From contig LUCM01008410.1 in assembly GCA_008360955.1 (NCBI GenBank), forward strand, positions 1 through 64,000: 64,000 bases of DNA, written 5' to 3'. How positions within the stretch are numbered: position 1 is the first letter of the stretch; each line of letters starts with the position of its first letter. The translations under genes were made by a program, and so were the position numbers. Positions 1-8,360 of this stretch are shown here, piece by piece. The stretch comes from Fasciolopsis buskii (Eukaryota; Platyhelminthes; Trematoda; Plagiorchiida; Fasciolidae). A model generated the notes under the pieces. The model did not search any database. It saw only the letters and a program-made list of their open reading frames with translations, and was not told the origin of the DNA.

Positions 1-507
1 CCTCGCACAGCTATTCCGGCAAAGGTCTCGTGGCCTGTTACAACAGGTCCCCCAAATGAGGCCGAGATCCATAAGAAAATCCGAGTCTTAGGACGTCACA
101 GAGCTACAGGTTTCGATGGGCTTTCTCCAGCCCTTTTCAAAGATAGAGGGATGGCACTGGTAAAAACTTCATTTTTGTTATTGAAGGTCTGATACTGCGA
201 GAAGGTCTCTCGTAGTGCGGAGAGTGAGTCGATGTTTGTTCCCATCTTTAAAAAATCTGATGTGGCAGTAACGTTCGCCAAGTTGCAATGCCACCAGCGG
301 GCTATTGGGGAGTATTTAGAATGATCCCTTGCCAGATGAAAATCCACCACGCTTTCGACACTCCCGCTGGCTTTCAATGACCTTTTATTAGGTAGGCTTG
401 AGCCCACCTTAATCTCGGCTGACCACCTGGAACCCGGCCGTTCCTTTATTCGCAACCCAGGGACGCGCCGAGGGGCAGGCAAATCTGCCTTGTGGAGGAA
501 CAAATAA
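1..507 (+). pseudogene. RTE-like LINE reverse transcriptase fragment (5' part cut by window edge)
   Basis: Frame 1 reads as the entry into the RT domain of a non-LTR retrotransposon. It contains PPNEAEIHKKIRVLGRHRA, then TGFDGLSPALFKD, which matches the family pattern of an acidic start, a K/R-rich segment and GxDGLxPxLFK. Further on come MFVPIFKKSD (family: VPIFKKGD) and a degraded EPGRSFIRNPG (family: QAGFRPGRG). The frame holds stops at 190, near 322 and near 334 but keeps phase to the stop at 505-507, so this is a relic of RT blocks 0 to 2. The catalytic blocks are absent and similarity ends near 507. It is the same broad LINE type as the pieces at 36102-37249 and 60797-61190. Clade assignment rests on remembered family motifs. 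The minus-strand open frame over 96-503 is a shadow. Confidence 0.72.
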
Positions 508-1577
508 GAGTGGCTCAGTGTTAGGAATTCTTTAATAACACAAAGATGTGGATTTAAAAACTAAGTCCCTTAACTATTTGACAGAAGTAGATCAAACGTC
601 GTTAACAGAGATTTATCCGGATAGATCAATGTTGACATAGTTTAGATTTTTTGAAGTGTTCCCGTAATCAGGGAAAGAACTGAATCAAATGATTGACTGA
701 ATCCAATTCACGATGCTGTTTAAAGTACAAAAAACGTTTCAGGTGAATAACATTTAAAAGATTTGGCTTTTTGCAGACGTTGAAACCAGTCAAATAAGTC
801 AAGACATTAAAAATGGCGAGGGTTGTCAAAATCATACGGTGAGGCAGATGGTACCTTTGAAAACGGTTACAGTGGCAGCATCATGCTGTTCAATTTAAGA
901 TGTTCACACTGCCAAATATTTGTGGTTAACAACAAAATCTATCAAAGGTTAATCCAGGCTTCACTACGGTAGGTGAAAAAGGTACATGGCAAGGTATGCT
1001 AAATTTATCGTGGTCAGCTACATGTTCGTCAGACGGGCTAAACGGCAACTTAATGTGGTTGGGATTCTGCGTCTTTCGATATATCTGAAATTATTCTTTG
1101 ATTATTGAGTGCATTTTGGTGAAAATTCGACCATCATTGTTGGTTGCATTCGCAGTCCACTGGCCAAACGTTCGAACAGCACTGAGCAACGCACCAACTA
1201 ATGTAGTTCTAAATGGCAGTTCCATACGCCAGCGCGTTCTCCCGAGTTCCAAATTGACTTTTTTAAAAGGTGTAATAAAGTTCCCATTCTTCTTTTCGAT
1301 CGTTTTCCCATACTTAGCCGTGAAGTTGACTCGTCAAGGGCACCGTTCGTTCAGCAGCAACATGATATACACGATGAAGATGACACGAATATGTCTGATA
1401 TTCTAAAACGCAAATTATATTGTTTTATTTCTTTTTTGAGTAAGGTAATGGCTACGGAATTCCATTTAGCGATATATATATATACATGTGTATAGGTTCA
1501 CTTGCGAATCATGGAAGTGACGGACGTGCAGAGGTTCTTCGATGTGACCTTATTCATAAAATGTTTTTATTTCAGTT
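508..1577. other. No recognisable feature
   Basis: AT-rich sequence with no motif I can assign. The longest open frame is about 100 codons at 1098-1406 (plus) and resembles no family I know. Confidence 0.5.
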
Positions 1578-2135
1578 TTAATTCATACTTTTATTACATA
1601 TATTGGACGCAGTTTCAGTGGAGGAGCATGCTATATGGCCGTTTCTGTTCCTTTCACGTAGAGTGGGGAGGCATGAAGCTTTCCCTGGTGTGCGAATCAC
1701 TAAGCTTGGCTTATAGATCGCAAATATTTCATCACCAGTCGAAGCGACATCGCCGAGAATCTTGAAACTTGGATCAACGTAGAACCATACGCGGTCGCAG
1801 ATATTCAGGTTTGATAGCGAGAAGTAACTGACAGATCTGGGATCAGAATTTCTGCCCTCATAGTCATCAAACGCTTCAGAGACTTGAGCATAACCGGTAG
1901 ATCCACTGGACCGCAGCCGGTCAGGACCGACTGCATTATTTTGTTTGTTCATAATAAAGTAGTATCTATGAGGACTAGCAAAAAAGATAGGGTGAGTGGA
2001 AAGGTAATTTTTAAGCTTCAGTAATTTGCGAAAAAATCGTATTTTGCACCAATTACTGTAAAAAGGAGTATGTAATGGAGTTAGTAAACAAGCTAGCCCA
2101 AATTGCATCATATTCCAGATCCCCAAAAATTGCAT
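1578..2135 (-). CDS. Longest open frame in the window, 185 codons, unrecognised and partly repeat-derived
   Basis: The frame starts with ATG at 2135-2133, and an upstream in-frame stop lies near 2163. I do not recognise the product. The first third is hydrophobic and aromatic (FLGIWNMMQFGLACLL). The middle is polar (GRNSDPRSVSYFSLSNLN), followed by DRVWFYVDPSFKILGDV. The segment around DVASTGDEIFAIYKPSLVIRT lies exactly over the dispersed repeat at 1695-1750, so at least the C-terminal third derives from a repeat. Assuming about 39% GC, roughly 0.03 to 0.04 runs this long are expected by chance in six frames of 64 kb, so it is longer than expected. No promoter, splice signal or related protein supports expression. 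It could be a transposon ORF remnant, an exapted exon or chance. Confidence 0.2.
   Translation of the reverse strand: MQFLGIWNMMQFGLACLLTPLHTPFYSNWCKIRFFRKLLKLKNYLSTHPIFFASPHRYYFIMNKQNNAVGPDRLRSSGSTGYAQVSEAFDDYEGRNSDPRSVSYFSLSNLNICDRVWFYVDPSFKILGDVASTGDEIFAIYKPSLVIRTPGKASCLPTLRERNRNGHIACSSTETASNICNKSMN
1695..1750 (-). repeat. Dispersed structured repeat, copy A
   Basis: This 56-bp block aligns without gaps to 14387-14442 with 41 of 56 bases identical. Read on the minus strand it holds a small hairpin, GTCG-CTT-CGAC (plus-strand positions 1738-1748). A TGGTGAT segment follows, then GAAAT and TTTGCGATC. The second copy has the same hairpin with changed but still paired bases, so the structure rather than the sequence seems to have been kept. 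Similarity outside the block is weak, so the full repeat unit is not defined. The GAAA after a hairpin recalls a hammerhead half-core, but the other half (CUGANGA next to stem II) is not present. Confidence 0.6.
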
Positions 2136-2822
2136 AATGGTGGTTTTGCTAATGAAATATCTTTAGATGAATTACTGAATTCCATGGGCACATTTTAGTG
2201 TTACATCTTATGCAGCAATACGATACGAAGATAGAACCATCGAAAAGGTCTCCTCTAAAAATAGTATTTTTTGAAATGACAAAAGCTGTTTTTATATTCG
2301 TGACATGTGAAAAAATTACTTCCGATAGTCCAGCACCTTTAAGTGTTATTGTTTTTAAAGTATTCCTTGCATACTGCCCGGTATTGCGGCTATCGTTTTT
2401 TTATCTCAGTCAGATATCTTTCTGTCTTTTGGTTTTTAGATGGACAGTATTCGGATTTATCGAGTGGGATAAACGTTTTGACTCCCAATAGGGTTTACCT
2501 CCTGAAACGTATCAGTAAATGCGAGAAAGGAAAACAGAGATCTGTTTCCCCTAAACTGTGCGTTCTCGCTGAGAACAATTGATAGAGTAACATTTTCTTC
2601 TTCCGAATCGGTGGAAAGCACATTAATATTGAGCAGTGTCTAAGGGAGCAATAACTTCGATGCACCCTAATATATTCCGTTTCATATTAAACTACTGATT
2701 CCTAAGTAAGGTGGACACTGGAGTAGCTCCGCTTTGGTAAATAAATGTGCCAAGTAATCAAGCTCTTTAGGTCATATCCAAAGCCTTCTTCGTACTTAGT
2801 CTACCTGCAGAGAAGTCATCTA
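2136..2822. other. No recognisable feature
   Basis: Overlapping short open frames at 2198-2582 look like chance. No repeat or RNA motif was seen. Confidence 0.45.
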
Positions 2823-2998
2823 TCAGTCGGGGTCGATCGCTTTGAGCTAGCGGACAGTAACCGTGCAAATCAGTGACGAATAGGTGTCCTTGTTCGGGTT
2901 CGCGTCCCAGTTGGGGCGCGGTGGATATGCACTGCTGATGATTCCTAACAAAGATGAAACAGCTGTACAGTGCTTCTACGGTTTCTTTATGGTAAGCT
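2823..2998 (+). mobile_element. tRNA-derived SINE with hammerhead, copy 1 (SM-alpha-like)
   Basis: This is the first of three related copies. A tRNA B-box-like string, GGGTTCGCGTC, begins at 2896. An ungapped alignment to the copy at 8257 runs from there through the ribozyme and into the GCTTC-TACGGTTTC tail. The tRNA A-box half (about 2830-2890) is badly decayed. Schistosome SM-alpha elements are known SINE-like retroposons with a Pol III promoter and a hammerhead ribozyme; the order here (tRNA-like head, hammerhead, short tail) is the same. The outer limits are approximate because no target duplication was identified. Confidence 0.7.
2929..2973 (+). ncRNA. Hammerhead-type ribozyme with intact core (in SINE copy 1)
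   Basis: The order of elements is that of a hammerhead. Stem I 5' strand GCACTG is at 2929-2934 and the core CTGATGA at 2935-2941. A weakened stem II region, TTCC...AGAT, spans 2942-2955, followed by GAAA at 2956-2959. A short stem III, CAGCTG, lies at 2960-2965, then TA at 2966-2967. Stem I 3' strand CAGTGC at 2968-2973 is the perfect complement of the 5' strand. The predicted cleavage is after 2967, at a permitted NUH (GUA) site. Stem III is only two or three pairs, as in the minimal forms described for schistosomes, which often act as dimers. Stem II pairs poorly in this copy, so activity may be low. Confidence 0.72.
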
Positions 2999-5321
2999 GA
3001 GCGATGATATCACATGGTGAATTACTTCATGAAATAAACGATTGTTTGAAATCGGCGTTAATTTTTTGATAGCTGTTCGTCGGTATTTTCTCTATCATTT
3101 GGCCCCAGTTATAGTAGATAGTGCGAACATAGACTGGTACTAACAGTTAAGCCCCTTTCGGACGCACAACTGGCGGTTTGTGAGGAAAATAGTCTGATCT
3201 TTTGCAATGACTAAAGCGGATCAGAAAGAATATCATGCGGGTCTATCACTGAAGAACTCAATATTCACAAACGAAGTTTTTCCAATTGAATGAAGTAATC
3301 TGGTAACCTAGAGTTAGTTTCTGGAATGGTTTCGATAATTCGGGTCGATTTTGCTTAAGTTTCTGGTTTCTGCTAAATTATGATCGCTAACCCTGACGTT
3401 CGAATAACATCTACCTAACCTGACCCCAGAAGTGTCATTTCACAGGTAACGAAAATTTTCAAACTTTAAACCATTTTGACCCTTTATACTTGCATGAAAG
3501 TGGTTGAGGGCCTGATCAGTTTTGTGGTAGCATTAAGACGGGCAGTAGTGCTTTCCAGCTGATATAAAAGAAGTTTTGCCGTCTGGAATGGAAGTTATGC
3601 ATTTTTTGCCCTACAGAAAAGCATTAGAAAAATAACTGCATGAAAGTCAACCGCAGCCCTAATGATTAATCGAACGCGGTCAGGCTAATGATATCACAAT
3701 CATGCTAAGAAATTTGTTAACGGCTTTCGTTTTACAAAAGTACGTATTCGCTCATCTTATATATACCAATACAAACAATCGTTGATTACTGCCCTAGGTC
3801 TTCATGAATTGTAGATGTTCGTCATTCAGAACGATAAATTCTCAGAAGACTCCAAGTCACTCAGATTATAACCTTTTACATCTGCAACTTTCTTTGATGA
3901 ATGGAGGAAACGCTTCCTTGTATGACCGACAGACACTTGCCTCCCTCAAGGCCACCCCGACTATGGTGTTGCAATTAACCAAAGCGATCAAACTGAGACC
4001 CTACGAACACGTTAGGGGTATTGGTACATCGTCACAGCAGACACCAGCATGGTTGATTTTCTGACATGTATTTTCAAGTACATCGATCGAGGCCATTTTT
4101 ATTTTACTTAGATTTTCCTCGTTGCTAACGGACATACGTGCACATTGCACTCCGCAATAAGTCGCGGCATATTTGTAGGTTCAGAATGTCTTCTCAACCA
4201 CTACTGAATGAGTATGTTACCGTCACCTCCGAAAAAGAGTAAGAAACACCTGCGAAAGTTTGAAGCAGACCAATAATTAAGAACATAGTGAGAGGATTTT
4301 AAGCTGTTTGAAACGGCCAACGCAAATGTGAGCCGAGCATTACGTGATCGCACCGCAAAAAATGACAAACATCGGTTTTTATAGTGAGAAGGAACGGGAA
4401 TTTGAAGACCAAGAATGGTAAACACAATTATAGTTTTGAATTTCAAATTGACATGATGACAAAAAGAGTGTTATTCGTTGTTAAAACTGCCTTGAACTAG
4501 TTGATAACCTTAATTGATATTGTTTTTGTATTGTCTACAGAGACAACGCTGGCTATTGACAAGCACGTGCTACAAAACGGATAGTTCACTTACGCGGTGT
4601 CCATTTTAAGGTCGAAAACAAAATGACAAAATGAACAGATGGCCTGCTCACAAGTTCGTCTGCCTTACAGGGGCAGACCTTTGAATGTCGTGTGTAAATG
4701 GATTTTACAAACTATATAAAATCCGGCTCCTCTTGCCGTTTGGAAGAACCTGAAGTCCGATGCACGTTAGCATATACAAAAGAGCACAATTCCATTTTCA
4801 ATTTTGCGTGGACTTTATTCATCAAAGTTTTTGTTGTACTCCCAAAATTTATATGCACCCTTATTTTAGCCATTCAGCCCTAGTCCCGTTTTACGACATC
4901 CTCAGCACTCAGTTAACGATACGAAGTGTTCCATTTCTAGTTCCCCAAAAAGTTTAATTTCCATTCCTGTACGTTCAGTGCTTTCAATTTTACTGCAGAA
5001 TTGGCTTTATTCTTTAAGGTGCACTGACCCTGAACGGTTCGTTTCAAGCATGTAACGATCTTCACTGACTTGTACTGACACAGTCACTTTTTTAAAAAAA
5101 TTTCGGTGTCATTGTAAATAGTGAAATCACATACCATCTGTAAACGTAGCGGCAAGGCCAAAGACCACAAAGCTGTGTCAACCGAGAAATGTTGACAATC
5201 CTCAATTTCCAACTATTGAGGCAGCACAAACAGCTAATAAATTTGAAAATGAATTGGTGCGTGTTACATGTTCTTGTGAAATCAGCAATTTTTGGCACAA
5301 ATGCAGTTGGTATAGTATTGA
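2999..5321. other. No recognisable feature
   Basis: Two kilobases of AT-rich sequence with scattered open frames below 90 codons, for example 3804-4064. None resembles a known family. A run of A residues near 5092-5100 sits shortly before the PLE relic but cannot be assigned to it. Confidence 0.5.
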
Positions 5322-6560
5322 TCTAAAGATTTGATGTACACCAAAAATATCATAGTGAATATATCCAGCAAACCGTTGACTTCTACAGAGTTGCAATTAC
5401 TACAAAAAGATCTGAATTTCAATCTCCAGAGAAAACCACTGATGGTCGAAGAAATTGTGCCAACACTGGAACAAGCTTTATCGAACTTTACGGAGGAAAA
5501 CACCAATCAGGCTAGGTCGAGGATATGGAATATTCTTAAGAACCAACAGCCAATTGCATCAAATACCACAGTGGAAGAGAAAGCATTGACGAACCTAAAA
5601 CAAGATCGAACAATTCACATGAAGAAAGCGGACAAAGAGAATGTTACAGTTATTCTCAATAGATTGGATTACGAATCAAAGGTCGCCGACCACCTACGGG
5701 ATGGACCTTATGAAAAAATAAAAAGAAGAAAGTAAATGCATCACTCAACAAATCAAAGGCCCATGCAAACAAGTACCTATCTGGCTTGAAGCAAACCTCG
5801 GGAAATCACTGTGGTTCTCAGTAACGCCAAAAACCAGCGGGCCTGGGAGATTTTACGGCTTACCCGAAATCCACAAACCCGGAATACCCATTCGTCCAAT
5901 TGTAGACTATACTTCTTGCGGAACGTACAAACTGGCGAAAAATTTCAGTGGATTATTAAGACCCTATCAGAAGATAGTAGTAAGTTATATCAATGACGCT
6001 TTCGAATTAGCCCATGCGCTCAAAGACGCTGAAATAGAAAACGATGAATTTACTGTGAGTTGTAATGTGGTCTCTTTATATACGACTGTACCCATTAGAG
6101 ACAGTCTACACTATTTACATCCATCGGTAATATCAGACACTTCCTTAAAACAGGGAACCATACTAGCTCGATCCGAAATTATCAGCGGTACAGAACTTTG
6201 CTTCACGTCAACATACGTCACGTTCAAACATGAGTTGTACGAACAAACGAATGGTATGGCCATGGGATCACCCATATCCTCCATTGTAGCAAACCCTTTC
6301 CTACACTCGGTTGAATCAAAAAGCTCTAATAGAATTTATTTATCCCCCACGCTTGTACGCACGGTATGTGGACGATACATTTGCAATCAAATTGGCACAA
6401 AAAGATAGTTTTCTTCAAGCTCTCCATAAACAATGCAGATCCATTAATTTCACAATGGGGTCATAAGACACCAGCAGAGTCATCAGCTTCTTAGATTGTC
6501 AGCTGAAAGTTAATGACTCACATAGGTTCATTATTGGCATTCACAAAATAACCCGCACAT
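5322..6560 (+). pseudogene. PLE reverse transcriptase, frameshifted, catalytic Asp of motif A replaced
   Basis: The reading begins after a stop at 5319. The N-terminal part contains NIIVNISSKPLTSTEL and then KADKENVTVILNRLDYESKV, matching the PLE pattern ADKGNATVV. After a frameshift near 5735 come GRFYGLPEIHKPGIPIRPIV and the motif A region SCNVVSLYTTVP. PLEs normally have Asp in the position of the Asn (FDVVSLYT), so the catalytic residue is lost. Motif B is intact as TNGMAMGSPISSIVANPF. A frameshift near 6350 leads into motif C, ARYVDDTFAI, with YVDD at 6365-6376. A stop follows near 6463, before the FLD motif region. The protein would have synthesised cDNA by target-primed reverse transcription; this copy cannot. 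Confidence 0.85.
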
Positions 6561-6779
6561 TTGGATAAGTATTTAGACTTCAATTCAGCTCATCATAAGA
6601 AAACAACTGAAAAGTTGCATGTCACCAACCAAGACGAAGAAAGAAAAGAGAAAAAACGGCCTCGGTCGGAATTCCGCACAGATCAGGTACTTCGGAAGCA
6701 ATAAGAAAGGTCCTCAGTGACTTTGATATTCACACTTTCTTCCGGATGGATAACACTTTAAAGCGCCACCTATCAAAAG

Positions 6780-7146
6780 CTAAAGATCAAGTCGGTGTGC
6801 AAGACCACGACAATTGCATCTACAAAATCAGTTGCAAGGGATGCCCAGCAGAATACATCGGACAAACTAGCAGATAACTGATGACACGGATAACTGAACA
6901 CAGAAGGAAAGAAAAGTGCAGACCTTCGGATAAGGCGGCCTTATCAAAACTCGAGCGCGATTCAGCCATCGCTCTGCATGCCACAGCAGAGGGACATAAC
7001 ATAGATTATGAAAACACAGAAGTACTCCAAAATGGATTCAGAACCTGTATTGAACGTAAATTTGCAGATGCTCTGGCGATGAACACCCACCCACATGCAT
7101 CAATCGGAACGACGGAGCAGAGATTTCGGAGATATGGACAACCCTA
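6780..7146 (+). pseudogene. PLE GIY-YIG endonuclease domain
   Basis: The frame reads DNCIYKISCKGCPAEYIGQT, the PLE form of the GIY and YIG motifs (CIYKI near 6815, YIG at 6854-6862). An in-frame TAA stands at 6875-6877, where the family continues into a basic R-L-x-x-R-x-x-E-H stretch. After the stop the expected LMTRITEHRRKEK follows, then ALHATAEGHNIDYENTEVLQ. The latter corresponds to the conserved H-x-x-x-x-GH-x-(I/F)-(D/N) segment. The frame ends at 7144-7146. This nuclease nicks target DNA to prime reverse transcription. Except for the single stop the domain is well preserved compared with the RT part. Confidence 0.85.
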
Positions 7147-7322
7147 ACATCTTTGAGAAACAAACATTCCAAAGGTCACCGCGCTAGTTGACCCCACCAC
7201 CACGGGGACGTATGACGTGAAGGACAACTATTCTCTCACTCGACCCACAGTTCAAATTACACATACTCACAAACACAGACAACTTTACTTCCGTTGGCAT
7301 GTGAACGTTCCCTCAGCCATTT

Positions 7323-7466
7323 GATTGTAAAACTTGCCTTGAGAAAGACTGCCCCCGGTAGTCGAAACGTTGGCACATTACATCTACCAACAACGCTGTT
7401 ATTAACATTATATCATTCACGATTAGTGACCAATACATGGCGCACCGATTTTTCGGTACACTCCTT
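7323..7466 (+). repeat. PLE 3' terminal repeat (pseudo-LTR) with two conserved hairpins
   Basis: From GATTGTAAAACTTGCC to ACACTCCTT this segment matches 41715-41859. It carries hairpin 1 (GACTGCC, loop CCC, GGTAGTC at 7347-7363), immediately followed by GAAACG. Hairpin 2 (ACCGA, loop TTTT, TCGGT) is at 7444-7457. The hairpin 1 plus GAAACG layout resembles stem II and the GAAA half of a hammerhead, which is known from PLE terminal repeats. The upstream half reads CTTGAGAAA rather than CUGANGA, so the core is not canonical. Confidence 0.75.
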
Positions 7467-8199
7467 GCAGCATATGATCCTGATATTTGATATTCTGGTT
7501 TTGTACTTGGTTACTTTAACACTTTTAAAATGGAAACGGTTTTACGTTTGAGTGAATATTTCAAAGGGCTCTGAGGTCCAAAGCTGTAACAAAATATGAT
7601 GAATCGATTTCTATGATTGGACAAAATTTTCTTTTGATGATTCCGACTATCACAAAAATTAGTCTGATATTTTGCCCATCTTTTACTTGTGACCTGTTGT
7701 TTTCTCGATTGTACAGGAGTTTAACATTCTTGATTAATAAAGAATCGTCCAATTGTTTATCAATTTTGAAATTATTTGTTTCATGGTTCATGCTGGTGGA
7801 TTTCAGAACTGTTTGATCAACGACCATGATGTCTTTGTTCCTAATATTTCATCATCTATAGTGCAGTGATCCTATTACCATAGGTGAAGATGAAGCATCG
7901 TTGTTCTCAGTGTCAAGGTGAGTATTCACACTGTCTTGAAGAAATATCTGGCAATTTTCTGCTTTATGCTTCAATAAAGTTTTTTGTCCATCAAAATTAT
8001 TTAGCATAATCTCATTTTTGTCGGTTATTTGAAGTGCAACTTTAGAGGAGAAACTTTGAAGTCAGCATTCCTCGATTACTTTGCAGTAGTAAGCTATCTA
8101 CTGTGAATCTTCGAACGATTAGTCATGTAGTGCCAACTTTCAAATCCAGTCAAGGATTTGGGCGCTATATCATGTAGTAATGATGTTCGATGAGCCGTT
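7467..8199. other. No recognisable feature
   Basis: AT-rich sequence after the PLE end. Both strands of 7561-7827 are open for 60 to 90 codons without recognisable similarity. Confidence 0.45.
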
Positions 8200-8256
8200 G
8201 AGAATCAACTCGGTTGGAGTAATGCCTAAGGCGTTCGACTTTCGATCGTTCAACCC

Positions 8257-8267
8257 GGGTTCGCGTT
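8257..8267 (+). promoter_or_regulatory. Pol III B box of SINE copy 2
   Basis: GGGTTCGCGTT fits the B-box consensus GGTTCGANTCC with two to three deviations. It lies about 40 bases after the A-box-like region, as in tRNA genes. Confidence 0.5.
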
Positions 8268-8289
8268 CCACTTCGGGCACGATAGATGT

Positions 8290-8334
8290 GCACTGTTGGT
8301 GATTCCTAACAGGGATGAAACAGCTGTACATTGC
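8290..8334 (+). ncRNA. Decayed hammerhead ribozyme (SINE copy 2)
   Basis: The block has the same spacing as the intact copy: GCACTG at 8290-8295, core at 8296-8302, GAAA at 8317-8320, CAGCTGTA, then CATTGC at 8329-8334. The core reads TTGGTGA instead of CTGATGA, with two substitutions at positions essential for catalysis, and stem I has one mismatch. Stem II (TTCC with GGGA) pairs better here than in copy 1. It should be inactive. Confidence 0.65.
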
Positions 8335-8360
8335 TTCCGTGGTTTCCAGTGGCAAGTTGG

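Larger units (their letters stand above)
5322..7466 (+). mobile_element. Penelope-like element relic with 3' terminal repeat
   Basis: The interval contains, in order, the PLE N-terminal region, RT palm, GIY-YIG endonuclease, a 3' untranslated stretch and a terminal repeat (7323-7466) shared with the insertion at 41644-41867. No matching terminal repeat is visible upstream of 5322, so the element is 5'-truncated or the upstream repeat has decayed. The order RT then GIY-YIG in one polyprotein defines canonical endonuclease-bearing PLEs. Frameshifts and stops make it non-autonomous. Confidence 0.85.
8200..8360 (+). mobile_element. tRNA-derived SINE with hammerhead relic, copy 2
   Basis: This copy has the clearest tRNA-like head. 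An A-box-like region around 8214-8232 (TTGGAGTAATGCCTAAGGCG) is followed by a possible anticodon arm near GACTTTCGATC and the B box GGGTTCGCGTT at 8257-8267. The pattern TAATG-x-x-TAAGGCG with an anticodon region containing TTCGA resembles tRNA-Arg, so the head may derive from such a gene. It aligns ungapped to copy 1 from 8257 to about 8320. The internal boxes would have served as a Pol III promoter. Confidence 0.72.

Noticed and set aside
96..503. 135-codon minus-strand open frame
   Set aside because: It is the antisense shadow of the RTE-like RT fragment on the plus strand.
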